A DNA stretch of 64,000 nt. It comes from an uncultured Eubacterium sp. (lineage in GTDB: Bacteria; Bacillota; Clostridia; Lachnospirales; Lachnospiraceae). Below are positions 52,489 through 61,718 of the stretch, piece by piece (within the stretch, counting starts at the first letter, position 1; each line of letters begins with the position of its first letter). The stretch is from positions 1-64,000 of the forward strand of contig CAUCXT010000011.1 of the NCBI GenBank assembly GCA_958446835.1. Direction: 5' to 3'. The translations under genes were made by a program, and so were the position numbers. The notes beneath the pieces were generated by a model. That model was not told the DNA's origin. It saw only the letters and a list, made by a program, of their open reading frames with translations, and ran no database searches.

Positions 52489-52875
52489 ATGGCAAGACCG
52501 AAAAAAACAATCTCCCGTCCGTATCGTATCACAGTCCGTTTTACAGATATGGAATATGGGTTAATAACAGATGCGGCTGAAGAAACTGGACTTACCTTAT
52601 CCGAGTACATCCGCAAAATGGTGTTGGAAGGGAAAATAGCGATTCGCTATGAAGTAGTTGCTGATATCCCGGAATTACAAAAACTGACCGCTGAGTTTGG
52701 AAAAATCGGAAGTAACTTAAACCAGATTGCCCGCTATTTTCATACAGGCGGCGTCCGATCTAAAACCATGCAGGATGAAATTCAATCCTGTATCTCTGAA
52801 CTTTGGAATTTAAGAAAAGACGTGACAAGAATGGCAGGTGACTTTCATGGCAGTGTTGAAACATATCGTAAGTAA
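52489..52875 (+). CDS. mobC: MobC-family mobilization protein
   Basis: 128 residues from the ATG at 52489, preceded by AAAGGAGG at 6 bases; the frame is open to 52423. The N-terminus carries a ribbon-helix-helix-like DNA-binding region (RITVRFTDMEYGLITDAAEE, TGLTLSEYIRKMVLEG), and the C-terminus holds FGKIGSNLNQIARYFHTGG, the conserved MobC block. It helps the relaxase open oriT. Its end overlaps the relaxase start. Confidence 0.9.
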   Translation: MARPKKTISRPYRITVRFTDMEYGLITDAAEETGLTLSEYIRKMVLEGKIAIRYEVVADIPELQKLTAEFGKIGSNLNQIARYFHTGGVRSKTMQDEIQSCISELWNLRKDVTRMAGDFHGSVETYRK

Positions 52876-54496
52876 AAATGCCAATTACGGAGAATCTTTG
52901 GATTATCTCCTGTTCCAACATGATGAGCGAACAAAGAAACCGATTTTAAATGAACATGGGCAAATGATATTAAGAGAGGAATATTATCTGGATGGATTGA
53001 ACTGCGAACCAATGTTATTTGATAAGGAATGCGAACGTCTTAACGATCAATACCACAAAAACCAAACCTATGATGAAATCAAATCCCATCATTATATCAT
53101 CAGCTTTGATCCTGCTGATCGTGACGAATGTGGATTAACCGGAGAAAAAGCACAGGAACTTGGACTAGAATATGCCCGTAAAAATTTTCCCGGACATCAG
53201 GCTCTTGTCTGTACTCATACAGATGGACACAACGGAAGCGGCAATATCCATGTGCATATTGTAATCAATAGTCTAAGAAAATACGATATTCCGAAAGATG
53301 GCTATATGGAACGAAACAGTGATTGTCTTGCTGGATACAAACACCATTTAACAAATAACTATCTAAGGCACTTGCAGAAATCTCTCATGGATATCTGCCA
53401 CCGTGAAAATCTCCATCAGGTGGATTTACTCTCACCTTCTGAAAATAAAATCAAAAATCGGGAATACTATGCCTCCCGGTACGGACAAGAAAAATTAGAT
53501 AAATTGAATGAACAGATTCTTGCAGATGGACTCACTCCTCGCAAAACCACATTTCAGACACAGAAACAATACCTGCGAGACGCTATTACAGAAATTTCCC
53601 ATACAGCAAAAGATGTGGAAGATTTTAAAAAACAGCTTTATGCAAAATATCAGATCGTTGTAACGGAACATCGTGGACGTTTCAGCTATCTGCACCCGGA
53701 ACGAGAAAAGAATATTACCGGGCGTGCTTTAGGAACAAAGTATGAGAAAGACTATCTGCAACAGCAATTTGAATCCAACCACAGAACTCCAAATATTCAT
53801 CCTGACATTTCCTCTGATCCTATGGAAATCTTATTCATTAAATCTAATCTGCGACTGGTCATCGACTTACAAACCTGTGTAAAAGCACAACAAAGCCAAG
53901 CCTATGCCCGAAAGGTCAAACTCACCAATCTTCAGGAAATGGCAAAGACTATTGCCTATGTGCAGGAACATGAATATGATACCAGAGAAATTCTGGAAGA
54001 TAAATTTTCTTCTGTAAAAGAACGAACCTCTAATTCCAGAAAACAATTAAAAACTGTGGAATCGGAATTAAAGAACCTCAATCAACAACTCCACTACACC
54101 GGACAGTATCTTGCAAATAAATCTGTCTATGCACAATTTCGTAAAAGCAAAAATAAGCAAAAATTCCGTCAGGAACATTCTGCTGAACTTGCACTTTATG
54201 AAAAGGCTGTAACATCACTAAAAGAGAAAAACGGAACACAACCACTTCCCACGATGAAGCAACTGAGAGAACAAAAGGAAAAACTTCTAACTCAAAAAGA
54301 TACCCTCCAGAAACAATACGACTATTATCGGGATTACCAGAAAGAACTACATACTGTATGTCGTAATGTGGATATGATACTTGGATGGAATCCTCCAATC
54401 CAAACTACACATACCAAAGAATTCAAGCAGAGCATAGAGAGCATTTTACGGCAAGGTAAAGAACAGGAACGAGGAAAAGAAGTAGAACGCGGATAA
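52847..54496 (+). CDS. Relaxase/mobilization nuclease (MobP/VirD2-like)
   Basis: 549 residues from the ATG at 52847, with AGGTGA about 8 bases upstream. The relaxase domain has HHYIISFDPADRDE, then CTHTDGHNGSGNIHVHIVIN with the metal-binding HxH, and an early tyrosine region (NYGESLDYLLFQHDE). The C-terminal 200 residues are coiled coil (LKTVESELKNLNQQL). It nicks oriT and pilots the strand into the recipient. The size is usual for Clostridia ICE relaxases. Confidence 0.9.
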   Translation: MAVLKHIVSKNANYGESLDYLLFQHDERTKKPILNEHGQMILREEYYLDGLNCEPMLFDKECERLNDQYHKNQTYDEIKSHHYIISFDPADRDECGLTGEKAQELGLEYARKNFPGHQALVCTHTDGHNGSGNIHVHIVINSLRKYDIPKDGYMERNSDCLAGYKHHLTNNYLRHLQKSLMDICHRENLHQVDLLSPSENKIKNREYYASRYGQEKLDKLNEQILADGLTPRKTTFQTQKQYLRDAITEISHTAKDVEDFKKQLYAKYQIVVTEHRGRFSYLHPEREKNITGRALGTKYEKDYLQQQFESNHRTPNIHPDISSDPMEILFIKSNLRLVIDLQTCVKAQQSQAYARKVKLTNLQEMAKTIAYVQEHEYDTREILEDKFSSVKERTSNSRKQLKTVESELKNLNQQLHYTGQYLANKSVYAQFRKSKNKQKFRQEHSAELALYEKAVTSLKEKNGTQPLPTMKQLREQKEKLLTQKDTLQKQYDYYRDYQKELHTVCRNVDMILGWNPPIQTTHTKEFKQSIESILRQGKEQERGKEVERG

Positions 54497-54573
54497 ATAT
54501 TTATGTACGGTAAAGTAACGCATAAATTGATAGACAGCCACTCACTTTTCCGAATACATTGACATCTTTTCTC

Positions 54574-54602
54574 TTGACAGGTTCACACAAATCGCCTATA
54601 TT
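54574..54602 (+). promoter_or_regulatory. Promoter of the GntR-ABC operon
   Basis: A consensus -35 box TTGACA (54574-54579) is followed after 17 bases by TATATT (54597-54602). It is the clearest sigma-70-type promoter in the window and lies 56 bases before the GntR gene. Confidence 0.8.
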
Positions 54603-54641
54603 GTACTTATCGAATAAGTACGCTTGTTACAATAAGTACGC
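54603..54641 (+). promoter_or_regulatory. Operator of the YtrA-type GntR repressor
   Basis: GTACTTAT-CGA-ATAAGTAC (54603-54621) is a perfect palindrome that starts right after the -10 box, and a further half site AATAAGTACGC lies at 54631-54641. YtrA-subfamily repressors bind this kind of site at their own promoter. Binding would block transcription start. Confidence 0.75.
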
Positions 54642-54657
54642 ACAGCGAGGTGAGCAA

Positions 54658-55029
54658 ATGGAGATTATCATTAGTAATAGCAGTGATAAGCCTATCTATG
54701 AACAAATCTGTATGCAAGTAAAAAGTTTTATTATGGACGGTACACTATCTGCTGGCGAAGCCCTCCCTTCTATGAGAGCTTTAGCAAAAGATTTGCATAT
54801 AAGTGTTATTACCGTTCAGAGAGCATACGAAGATTTGACAAGAGATGGATTTATAGAAACTGTATCTGGAAAAGGCAGTTTTGTAGCATCACAAAACAGG
54901 GAATTTATTCAAGAGGAACAGTTACGAATTGCTGAAGAACTTTTGCAAAAAGTCGCAGAAATTGGTCGAGCGCATGGCATTAGTCTTAAGCAAATGACGA
55001 ATATCCTAAAACTATTTTACGAGGAGTAA
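54658..55029 (+). CDS. GntR-family regulator, YtrA type
   Basis: 123 residues from the ATG at 54658 with GAGGTGAG 5 bases upstream. It begins MEIIISNSSDKPIYEQICMQ, the YtrA start, followed by the winged HTH LPSMRALAKDLHISVITVQR and GKGSFVASQN, then a short helical dimer tail with no ligand domain. It probably represses the operon with the ABC genes that follow, through the operator at 54603, and lifts when cell-envelope-active compounds are present. The inducer is inferred from the subfamily. Confidence 0.9.
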   Translation: MEIIISNSSDKPIYEQICMQVKSFIMDGTLSAGEALPSMRALAKDLHISVITVQRAYEDLTRDGFIETVSGKGSFVASQNREFIQEEQLRIAEELLQKVAEIGRAHGISLKQMTNILKLFYEE

Positions 55030-55044
55030 CGAGAGGTGACAGGC

Positions 55045-55908
55045 ATGGATAATAACATTTTGGTGCAGAATTTATGCAAGCAATTTGAGGGATTTTCTTT
55101 GGACAATGTTTCGTTCAAAGTCCCTAAAGGTAGGATTGTAGGCTTTATTGGCGAAAATGGTGCAGGAAAAAGTACCACTATCAATCTGATATTAAATGAA
55201 TTAAACAAAGATAGTGGACAGATACAGGTATTTGGAATAGACCATACAATTCCAACTGTCAAAGAAAATATTGGCGTTGTTTTTGACGAATGTAATTTTC
55301 ATGATGTATTTACAGCCGCAGATATTGAAAAAATCTTGAAAGGTGTTTATAAGACATGGGATAGTAACCTCTTTTCACAATACTTGAAAAAATTCAAAAT
55401 CCCGACCAAGAAAACAATTAGTGCTTTTTCAAAAGGAATGAAGATGAAACTTTCCATTATCTGCGCCATGGCACACAGACCTAAACTGTTGATTTTGGAC
55501 GAAGCAACAACAGGTCTTGATCCTGTTGTGCGTGATGAAGTGTTAGACCTATTTTTAGAATTTATTCAAGATGAAGATTGCTCTATCTTCTTTTCATCAC
55601 ATATTACTTCGGACATAGAAAAAATTGCAGACTATGTGATTTTAATTCATCAAGGCAAAATTATTTTCGAGGAACAGAAAGATAATCTTGTTTATAACTA
55701 TGGCGTAGCAAAGTGCGGAAAAGAAAAATTTGCACTGCTTTCCTCTGATGATTATATCATACACCGAACTACTAATATGAGCGTGGAGTGTCTTGTCCGT
55801 GACAAAGAAGCGTTCAAAAAGAAATATAAGAATATCATTGTGGATAATGCCACATTAGAAGATATTATGCTTTTCTATGTTAAAGGAGGAATATCATGCG
55901 AGGATTGA
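55045..55908 (+). CDS. ABC transporter ATP-binding protein (GntR-linked)
   Basis: 287 residues from the ATG at 55045 with GAGAGG 8 bases upstream. Walker A is IGENGAGKSTTINLIL, the signature FSKGMKMKLSII (SKGM instead of SGGQ, as in YtrB/BcrA-like drug exporters), and Walker B LLILDEATTGLDPVV, with the switch FFSSHITSDIEK. It ends with a C-terminal accessory domain (FKKKYKNIIVDNATLEDIML). It overlaps the permease start by 13 bases. Confidence 0.88.
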   Translation: MDNNILVQNLCKQFEGFSLDNVSFKVPKGRIVGFIGENGAGKSTTINLILNELNKDSGQIQVFGIDHTIPTVKENIGVVFDECNFHDVFTAADIEKILKGVYKTWDSNLFSQYLKKFKIPTKKTISAFSKGMKMKLSIICAMAHRPKLLILDEATTGLDPVVRDEVLDLFLEFIQDEDCSIFFSSHITSDIEKIADYVILIHQGKIIFEEQKDNLVYNYGVAKCGKEKFALLSSDDYIIHRTTNMSVECLVRDKEAFKKKYKNIIVDNATLEDIMLFYVKGGISCED

Positions 55909-56528
55909 TTTATAAAGATATATCCATTTTCTTCAAGAGTATTGATAAGAAACTTATTCTGATTGCAGCAGCGGCTATTGTTCTACTTATTTTCAACGCT
56001 GGTATTTATTCCGGTTTATTTGCTTCTGTTATGTTTGCCATGACAATCGGTATGCAAAATATTATGAGTTTCGCAAGTGATGAAAAGGCAAGCTGGAAAA
56101 AATATCAATTAGCTATGCCGATAAGCAATTTTACTGTTGTTGCAAGTAAATATGTTTCTGTTATATATACGGTGGCAATCAGCATTTTGGGCAGTATTGC
56201 GTTCAACGGTTTATCCAGTGTGATTTTTCAAAATTTTGATATGCTTATCTGGCTATTTTCGATTGGAGCAGCAGCTATTATCCCGTTGTTATGGACAGGA
56301 ATTTGCTTGCCATTAACTTATTGGTTTGGTTTTCGTTCTGCACAAACTATGGGATTGATTGTGGTAATTCCAATGTTTTACTTTGTAAAATATTTTGAAG
56401 ATGGACCGGGAATGGCTGCTATGGTAAATTCTATTTATTCATATGTGCTTATCACAGGGATAGCGGCAATTTTGATTTTTGGAATTTCCCTCATAATAAG
56501 CACCATTGGATATAGTCGCAAGAATTAA
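55896..56528 (+). CDS. ABC-2 type permease (GntR-linked)
   Basis: 210 residues with six helices (LILIAAAAIVLLIFNAGIYS, GLFASVMFAMTIGMQNIMSF, YVSVIYTVAISILGSIAFNG and others). ASDEKASWKKYQLAMPISNF is the conserved cytoplasmic loop seen in YtrC/D-like ABC-2 permeases (SFASDEK...AMPIS). With the ATPase at 55045 it forms an exporter, probably for defence against envelope-active peptides or a related stress. Confidence 0.85.
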   Translation: MRGLIYKDISIFFKSIDKKLILIAAAAIVLLIFNAGIYSGLFASVMFAMTIGMQNIMSFASDEKASWKKYQLAMPISNFTVVASKYVSVIYTVAISILGSIAFNGLSSVIFQNFDMLIWLFSIGAAAIIPLLWTGICLPLTYWFGFRSAQTMGLIVVIPMFYFVKYFEDGPGMAAMVNSIYSYVLITGIAAILIFGISLIISTIGYSRKN

Positions 56529-56568
56529 ATCTGCAATTACCATTCAAAAATAGCAAATCCAGCCGAGC

Positions 56569-56610
56569 CAGTCAACGGCAAGATACGGCTTTGCAAGCCG
56601 CCGTTGACTG
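56569..56610. terminator. Nested inverted repeat after the ABC operon
   Basis: CAGTCAACGGC (56569-56579) pairs exactly with GCCGTTGACTG (56600-56610), and GGCTT-TGC-AAGCC (56587-56599) forms an inner hairpin. It lies 40 bases after the permease stop. It may end the operon or be a cargo junction; no T-tract is adjacent. Confidence 0.5.
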
Positions 56611-56699
56611 CCCTGCCTGTTTTAGCTGTTAAGCAATAAAAGCAGGGAGGATTGCATTTCGGGATTTCCTGCTCGGTGGTGCTACTGTAAGGGTAGCGA

Positions 56700-57464
56700 T
56701 TATTCAGTTATGTGTTGATTTATGAATTTTTTTATCAGCGTTGCGGCTTCTTCCGCATTGGAAAAAAGAGAGGGGTGTCCTCCGTTCGGAAAAACATATA
56801 CGGAAGATTGAGAAAGCATAGAAGCCATTTCTCTATATTCTTCTTCAATGTTATTTCGGCAACTTTCATCTTCTCTACTTCCCATGAATAAGATAGGCGT
56901 TTTTAATTTCTCCAATGGCTTATGAAATAGTGGACGCTTTTCCTCCGCACACTTCAATAATGCTTCTGTATCAAGATCAATCACCTTTTCCCAGTCTGCA
57001 CCTTGACACAATTCGTAAAATTGCTTTGACTGTGCATCTTCTTTCGCCGCTTTCCTTTCAGATAAAAGGTCAGCGGAAAAATTTTCATTAAGCGTGCGCC
57101 CGTCAAAGCTGTCTGCTACGACTGCGTGAAATAAGTCAGGGCGTTCCAACGCCGCATTGACCGCCGCCCATGCGCCTCCGCTTGTTCCAATAAGACTGAC
57201 CTTTCCGCATTGTAAATGTTCAGTAAGAGCAATCGTCTGTAAGGCTTCATCATACCACATATCCGGCGAAAAGCTTTCTACTCGATCTGATTGCCCGTTC
57301 CCTAAAAAGTCAATCAAAATACATCTGAAATTTTCTGTATACAGCGGCATAAGAAATTCAGACATTTTTGAAGAAGCTGTATTGCCATGTAGGAAGATAA
57401 TCGGCTCGCCTTGTCCGTATTCTTCATAAAAAATGTTTTTATCTTGATATTTGAAATATGCCAT
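56700..57464 (-). CDS. Alpha/beta hydrolase
   Basis: 254 residues from the ATG at 57464, preceded by GGGAGG at about 6 bases; 57485 is an alternative. The fold is clear: oxyanion motif PIIFLHGNTASSKMSEFLM, nucleophile elbow VSLIGTSGGAWAAVNAAL, acid in LFMGSREDESCR and histidine in FPNGGHPSLFSN. No specificity can be read. It is convergent with the ABC operon and just downstream of the SRPBCC gene on the same strand, so the two may be one unit. Confidence 0.88.
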   Translation of the reverse strand: MAYFKYQDKNIFYEEYGQGEPIIFLHGNTASSKMSEFLMPLYTENFRCILIDFLGNGQSDRVESFSPDMWYDEALQTIALTEHLQCGKVSLIGTSGGAWAAVNAALERPDLFHAVVADSFDGRTLNENFSADLLSERKAAKEDAQSKQFYELCQGADWEKVIDLDTEALLKCAEEKRPLFHKPLEKLKTPILFMGSREDESCRNNIEEEYREMASMLSQSSVYVFPNGGHPSLFSNAEEAATLIKKFINQHITE

Positions 57465-57540
57465 ATATCTTTCCTCCCTTTTCAATCTAACCGTTCAATA
57501 TTTGTTGTATCTCTATTTTCATATTCGTATCGCTCCTTTT

Positions 57541-57933
57541 TTATAATAGTGCCTTACATAAATCTGCAACAAATTGCGCCTGTTGTTTTTTTAGATAGTA
57601 TTTGACAAAAGGCTTCATAAAGAATCTTTTCGCTGTTACATACTCTGTAAAATCAATCTTCGTTTCATTATCTCTGGAAGTAAAATTACCAACCCAGTGT
57701 CCTTTCATGTTGCTGTTTTCCATGTCAAATTCCCAACGCTTATACGGCTCTATGACAGTGATTGTAAAGGTGGTCGGATAGCCCTCTTCGGTATATTCAA
57801 TAAACTGCTTGTCGCTTATGACTTCTGTTTTACTCAAATCACTACGCCATGTGTAATTTTCAACATCTGTAACAACTTTCCATACACTATGAATATCACA
57901 AGGAATACTGGCTTTAATATTTGAAGTTGCCAT
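57541..57933 (-). CDS. SRPBCC-family protein
   Basis: 130 residues from the ATG at 57933 with GGAGG 8 bases upstream. The START/Bet-v1-like fold is shown by IPCDIHSVWKVVTDVENYTW with RSDLSKTEVISDK at the start and GHWVGNFTSRDNETKIDFTE in the middle, ending in a long helix (KYYLKKQQAQFVADLCKALL). Such proteins bind small hydrophobic ligands. Cargo gene of the element, next to the hydrolase. Confidence 0.85.
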   Translation of the reverse strand: MATSNIKASIPCDIHSVWKVVTDVENYTWRSDLSKTEVISDKQFIEYTEEGYPTTFTITVIEPYKRWEFDMENSNMKGHWVGNFTSRDNETKIDFTEYVTAKRFFMKPFVKYYLKKQQAQFVADLCKALL

Positions 57934-58051
57934 TTTTAACACCTCCGCACAAACTCCGTTTTTGATGTCTTTATTTTACCATACCTCGTTTGTGTTTCCT
58001 ATCCCTATTCATCAAGGACAATCAGCTTTTTTCTGACTGCCCGACAAAGAT

Positions 58052-58195
58052 TTCCGTCTTTTCAAAAAACGTCTGGCAAAGTCAATAGATGATGCATCGA
58101 AAAAACTGATCCACATAGAACATACTGATTTACTGGAAAAAATGGGATTCCCTGAAAACTGGAAAAACATTACCCGGTATCGCTTAACAAAATAA
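58052..58195 (+). pseudogene. Probable Abi-family C-terminal remnant
   Basis: 47 in-frame codons read RLFKKRLAKSIDDASKKLIH and IEHTDLLEKMGFPENWKNIT before a TAA. LxxMGFPENW is the usual last motif of Abi-like (AbiD/AbiF) abortive-infection proteins. No start codon or upstream part remains. It is opposite in strand to its neighbours. I infer that an Abi gene once stood here and was cut when the cargo was acquired. Confidence 0.45.
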
Positions 58196-58240
58196 AAGCA
58201 AGGAAGATGGCACTATATAAAGTAACCATCCTCCTTGCTT

Positions 58241-59083
58241 TTATTGTTTTCTACGCTCCATATCCATCATCTGTTCCTGTGGCTGTTTCCCACTTCGCAT
58301 TGCAATCGCAGCCTGCTTCTCACGCAGTTTTTTCAATACGGAAGTCCTCTCTTTCTTCTTTTTCGGAGCTTTATTATTCATCAGACCATCAATCATATTG
58401 TAATTCTGTTCTTCTGTGATTTCCGCACTTCGCAAATACTCCCCATTTTCCTGTGCTTTCTGCCAGTTCTCAAGTTGTGGTTTTTCCGATTTTGTTATAG
58501 TCTCTATCTGCTTTGTTGGATGAAGATACCTCTGTATCTGTTCTATCGTCTTATCATCAAACCCGCTGCTCTCTCGGACAACCAATTCTCCGCTATCCTT
58601 CACTACAATATAAGCGGCATCTGCTCCATACTGCTCACTCTGCATAAGGAAAAACACGTTGCCTTCTACTTTCGTCTCGTCGATTGCCAGCCAGTTTCCT
58701 TTCACCCCCTCCACCTGATAGTCCACCGTATCCATAGAAATCAAGGTACTGGAACCATTCAGGCGGATAAAATCCGGCACTTTCACCAACTGCTTACTAT
58801 CCACATAAAATGAACTGATTGCCCCCTCTTTATTTATCACGATCACATCACTGGTGCTGAGGGAATGATATCCTCGAAAAGTTTTAGGCGGCTGCCGCAA
58901 AAAACGTCTCCAGATTGTTTCCGCAGTATCTCCCGGCAAGATTCCTGTGTGAAATACCTGTTCGTAATTTTCTGCCCGGACAGCAATCTTCTTCTCTTTT
59001 AACTCCTGATAGGGACGGAAACAAAGATGTTTCGTCTCCGCCCCTCTTTTCAACTGATAAATTGCATAGTGGTTTCGTATCAT
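58241..59083 (-). CDS. YodL-domain ICE protein with charged C-terminus
   Basis: 280 residues. The N-terminus (MIRNHYAIYQLKRGAETKHL with FRPYQELKEKKIAV, and YHSLSTSDVIVINKEGAISS) is a YodL-like domain; the middle has YQVEGVKGNWLAIDETKVEG, and the end is KKKKERTSVLKKLREKQAAI, a basic tail shared with the helicase at 61719 (KKPSVLDKLREKQAKG). Found in conjugative elements; function unknown. Overlaps the gene at 59080 by 4 bases. Confidence 0.78.
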   Translation of the reverse strand: MIRNHYAIYQLKRGAETKHLCFRPYQELKEKKIAVRAENYEQVFHTGILPGDTAETIWRRFLRQPPKTFRGYHSLSTSDVIVINKEGAISSFYVDSKQLVKVPDFIRLNGSSTLISMDTVDYQVEGVKGNWLAIDETKVEGNVFFLMQSEQYGADAAYIVVKDSGELVVRESSGFDDKTIEQIQRYLHPTKQIETITKSEKPQLENWQKAQENGEYLRSAEITEEQNYNMIDGLMNNKAPKKKKERTSVLKKLREKQAAIAMRSGKQPQEQMMDMERRKQ

Positions 59084-59313
59084 ACGCTCTCCTCCGGTTC
59101 CTGTCTATAACTCTCCAATTCCAGACTAAGGTATTCTGCTTCTGAAATCTGCTTCAGCTTGTTTAGTGTATTGATTGCAAGCGGAAATACCTCGTCATCA
59201 TCCTGCACATGAGGAAGAATCTCCTCAATCTGATCCATCGTTCTCCTTCGGGTTCCCCCGTCAAACATTGCCACGACCAATAATTCATCATTTTCAAATA
59301 CGATCTTACTCAT
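59080..59313 (-). CDS. Transposon-transfer assisting (TTRAP-like) protein
   Basis: 77 residues: MSKIVFENDELLVVAMFDGG, then TRRRTMDQIEEILPHVQDDD and TLNKLKQISEAEYLSLELES. The pattern fits the small TTRAP family encoded in Firmicutes conjugative transposons. It is joined to both neighbours by 4-base overlaps, so it is translationally coupled. Role in transfer is inferred from the family's context. Confidence 0.78.
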   Translation of the reverse strand: MSKIVFENDELLVVAMFDGGTRRRTMDQIEEILPHVQDDDEVFPLAINTLNKLKQISEAEYLSLELESYRQEPEESV

Positions 59314-61664
59314 AATTCCATATCCTCCTTCTTTTTACTCTGGGACCGTTCTGGGCGTTTCTGTTCTGTCTGCTGTGCCTTTAATCTTTCCTGTCGTTCT
59401 TTCAACGCTTTTAAGACGGACTCTTTCTTACTTTCTCTTTGCGGCTGTTCCTGTCTCTGCTCCGTCCCCTTTTCGGCTTGTGCTTCTTTGATCGGATACC
59501 ACAACTTAACACCTCGTTGTTCCATTTCTTTTACTGCCCGTTGTACCAATGGATGATTCTTCATATAAGGAATCCCCTCCAATGTCTCCATATCAATCTG
59601 ATTACTGCGCATCAATGGATATTCTCCGGCATACAGGCTGTCCTCCTGCAAGCAAATCCCAATTCCTTTTCCACTGTTCATGCGGTCAGATGGAATCTGT
59701 TTATAAATGTCAAAGGCTTCATCAATCGTTAAATCCGCATGATATTCCCCTAAGACGGAAAATTCCATACATTCTGCCACATAATAAGTCAGTGAAGGCT
59801 CTGCCTGTTGTTCCTTTTCGGCATTCTCTGCACATTCCATAAGTTCCTCATAATCCATCACTTTACAATCATGGATAGAAATTCCCTCTTCCGCCAATAA
59901 ATCTCCTGCGGCTTCTTCAATCGTAAGCTCTGGATCGTCATATACACCGCCATCCTTTTCCAGATAATCTTTATCATAAAACGTGTAATCATAGCCACCA
60001 TCCGTATGTTGGATGGTAAAGAAACCAATGCCCGTATCATACGCAATCTGTGTCTCATGTACTTCAAGACTTTCTTTTAAATACTGAACTGTCTGATAAA
60101 TCTGTGGATTCAGCCATCCTGTTACTTTTGTCCAATCTTCCGTCAGGTGGTCTACCCCATTTTTACATTGAATAAAATCAAGACTTCCCGGAAGTGGGGA
60201 TTGATTCTGAATCCCAAGCGCTTTCATCTTATGGGTTGGCAATGCAAAATAATTCTCTAACGCTTCTGACAGGGAAAAATATTCCCGGATATCTAATTTT
60301 CCCTGTTTTTGTAAATCTTCCACGACATAATAGTGATCTATATAATGTAATTCCGGCATTTTCAGCCTTAATCCTTTTTCCGTTGCAACGCTATAAATTT
60401 CATTAAAGTTAAATTGGTACTCCTCTCCGTTCTCATCAATTCCAAACATAGAATAATCCCAGGAATCATTGATGATCGGCTGTGCTTTCTCTGTATAGAG
60501 TTCTTTTCCGTCATATAAGACAATATCTGTGTCTGCCGGTAATTCCTTCAGATCATATACCGACGCACCATTTCCTTCCAGATATTCAGAAATTGCAAAA
60601 CCTGCCTCTGCATCAAACCCATTTCGTAAATCCTCTGCTACCAGAGTACCATTTTCTGATACAATGATGTCTGCCGCCTCGCTTCCATACTCATCATGTC
60701 TCATAAGGAAAAATCGTTCTCCATGATACTCCCGCTGTCCTATGGTATGCCATGTTCCCATGTGTCCTTCTACCATAAGCCCGGAAGTCTGTTCCGTTAC
60801 ATGGGGAATCCCCATTTTTTTCTCCACATCAAGCATACGAATTTCTCCTCTGACCAGATGGATGTAACCATCCAAGACTGCCGGATGGCTGTTCACCAGA
60901 TAGTCCAAGTTCATATCCATTCCTCTATGGATATTTTCCGTAACTTCAATCCCATCTGCCCACGCCCGGTTGTCTCTGGAAAAGCGTCCGTCCTCAGATA
61001 GATGCCGCAAAGTATTTGCCAATACATAAGAAACACGTTCCGTTCCAAACTGTTCCAGCACTCCGCCGGAATCTTCCAATGAAAGCCGCATACCATCAAA
61101 ATGCTCCCTGATTGTCTCCTCAATGGCTTTTTTACAGTCTATGTTTAACTTTCGGGAATCCAAATAGTCATCCGCTGCTCCATGTTCCATTGCATATTGA
61201 AGTGTCTGCTGGTAGACAGGCAGATACTCCTTCTTTTCTTCCACAGTCTCTTTTTCATCCTGCATATTAGAGACTTCCTGTAAACGCAATCGCTCATGGA
61301 TAAACTCCGGCAGCTCTGTAAAACCGAAAGAATCTACATAATAGGCTTTACTTTCCCCGTTCTTTCGCATAACAACCACGTCACTGACCGAAAGGGAATG
61401 CCCGGTAAAATCCTGCGGATGATTGATATTGAATTTCTCATACAGGAAATTTAACGTATCTTCCATACCAAGCCGATCACTGTATATCAGTTCGTAATCT
61501 TCTCCATGAATTTCAAATCCGAAATTGCTTGCTTCACGCATTCCCATAAACTGATAGGTTCTCTCCTCAGATTTTTTTAACTGATAAATTCCATAATACT
61601 CTCCGTTGCCATCAAACAACCGACTTTCTTTTTCCATGTCATTTATAATTTCTTTCTCTCTCAT
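59310..61664 (-). CDS. Large multidomain YodL/DUF3849-type ICE protein
   Basis: 784 residues. Residues 20-130 are a YodL-like domain (YYGIYQLKKSEERTYQFMGM, SLSVSDVVVMRKNGESKAYY). Residues of about 150-230 have the DUF3849 pattern LPVYQQTLQYAMEHGAADDY with ANTLRHLSEDGRFSRDNRAW. A VEGHMGTWHTIGQREYHGER block, found also in the shorter paralogue at 58241, and a C-terminal CMEFSVLGEYHADLTIDEAF domain follow, then a basic tail. It is a usual companion of the giant methylase/helicase in Clostridia ICEs. Biochemical role unknown. Confidence 0.78.
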   Translation of the reverse strand: MREKEIINDMEKESRLFDGNGEYYGIYQLKKSEERTYQFMGMREASNFGFEIHGEDYELIYSDRLGMEDTLNFLYEKFNINHPQDFTGHSLSVSDVVVMRKNGESKAYYVDSFGFTELPEFIHERLRLQEVSNMQDEKETVEEKKEYLPVYQQTLQYAMEHGAADDYLDSRKLNIDCKKAIEETIREHFDGMRLSLEDSGGVLEQFGTERVSYVLANTLRHLSEDGRFSRDNRAWADGIEVTENIHRGMDMNLDYLVNSHPAVLDGYIHLVRGEIRMLDVEKKMGIPHVTEQTSGLMVEGHMGTWHTIGQREYHGERFFLMRHDEYGSEAADIIVSENGTLVAEDLRNGFDAEAGFAISEYLEGNGASVYDLKELPADTDIVLYDGKELYTEKAQPIINDSWDYSMFGIDENGEEYQFNFNEIYSVATEKGLRLKMPELHYIDHYYVVEDLQKQGKLDIREYFSLSEALENYFALPTHKMKALGIQNQSPLPGSLDFIQCKNGVDHLTEDWTKVTGWLNPQIYQTVQYLKESLEVHETQIAYDTGIGFFTIQHTDGGYDYTFYDKDYLEKDGGVYDDPELTIEEAAGDLLAEEGISIHDCKVMDYEELMECAENAEKEQQAEPSLTYYVAECMEFSVLGEYHADLTIDEAFDIYKQIPSDRMNSGKGIGICLQEDSLYAGEYPLMRSNQIDMETLEGIPYMKNHPLVQRAVKEMEQRGVKLWYPIKEAQAEKGTEQRQEQPQRESKKESVLKALKERQERLKAQQTEQKRPERSQSKKKEDMEL

Positions 61665-61718
61665 ATATAAATCCCTTCTTTCTAAAACACCCGCCAGAAC
61701 ATTTCTGACGGGTTTCTT

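Noticed and set aside
52296..52616. Minus-strand frame of 106 codons over the mobC start
   Set aside because: It lies opposite a well-supported MobC gene, has no ribosome binding site and a composition typical of an antisense shadow.
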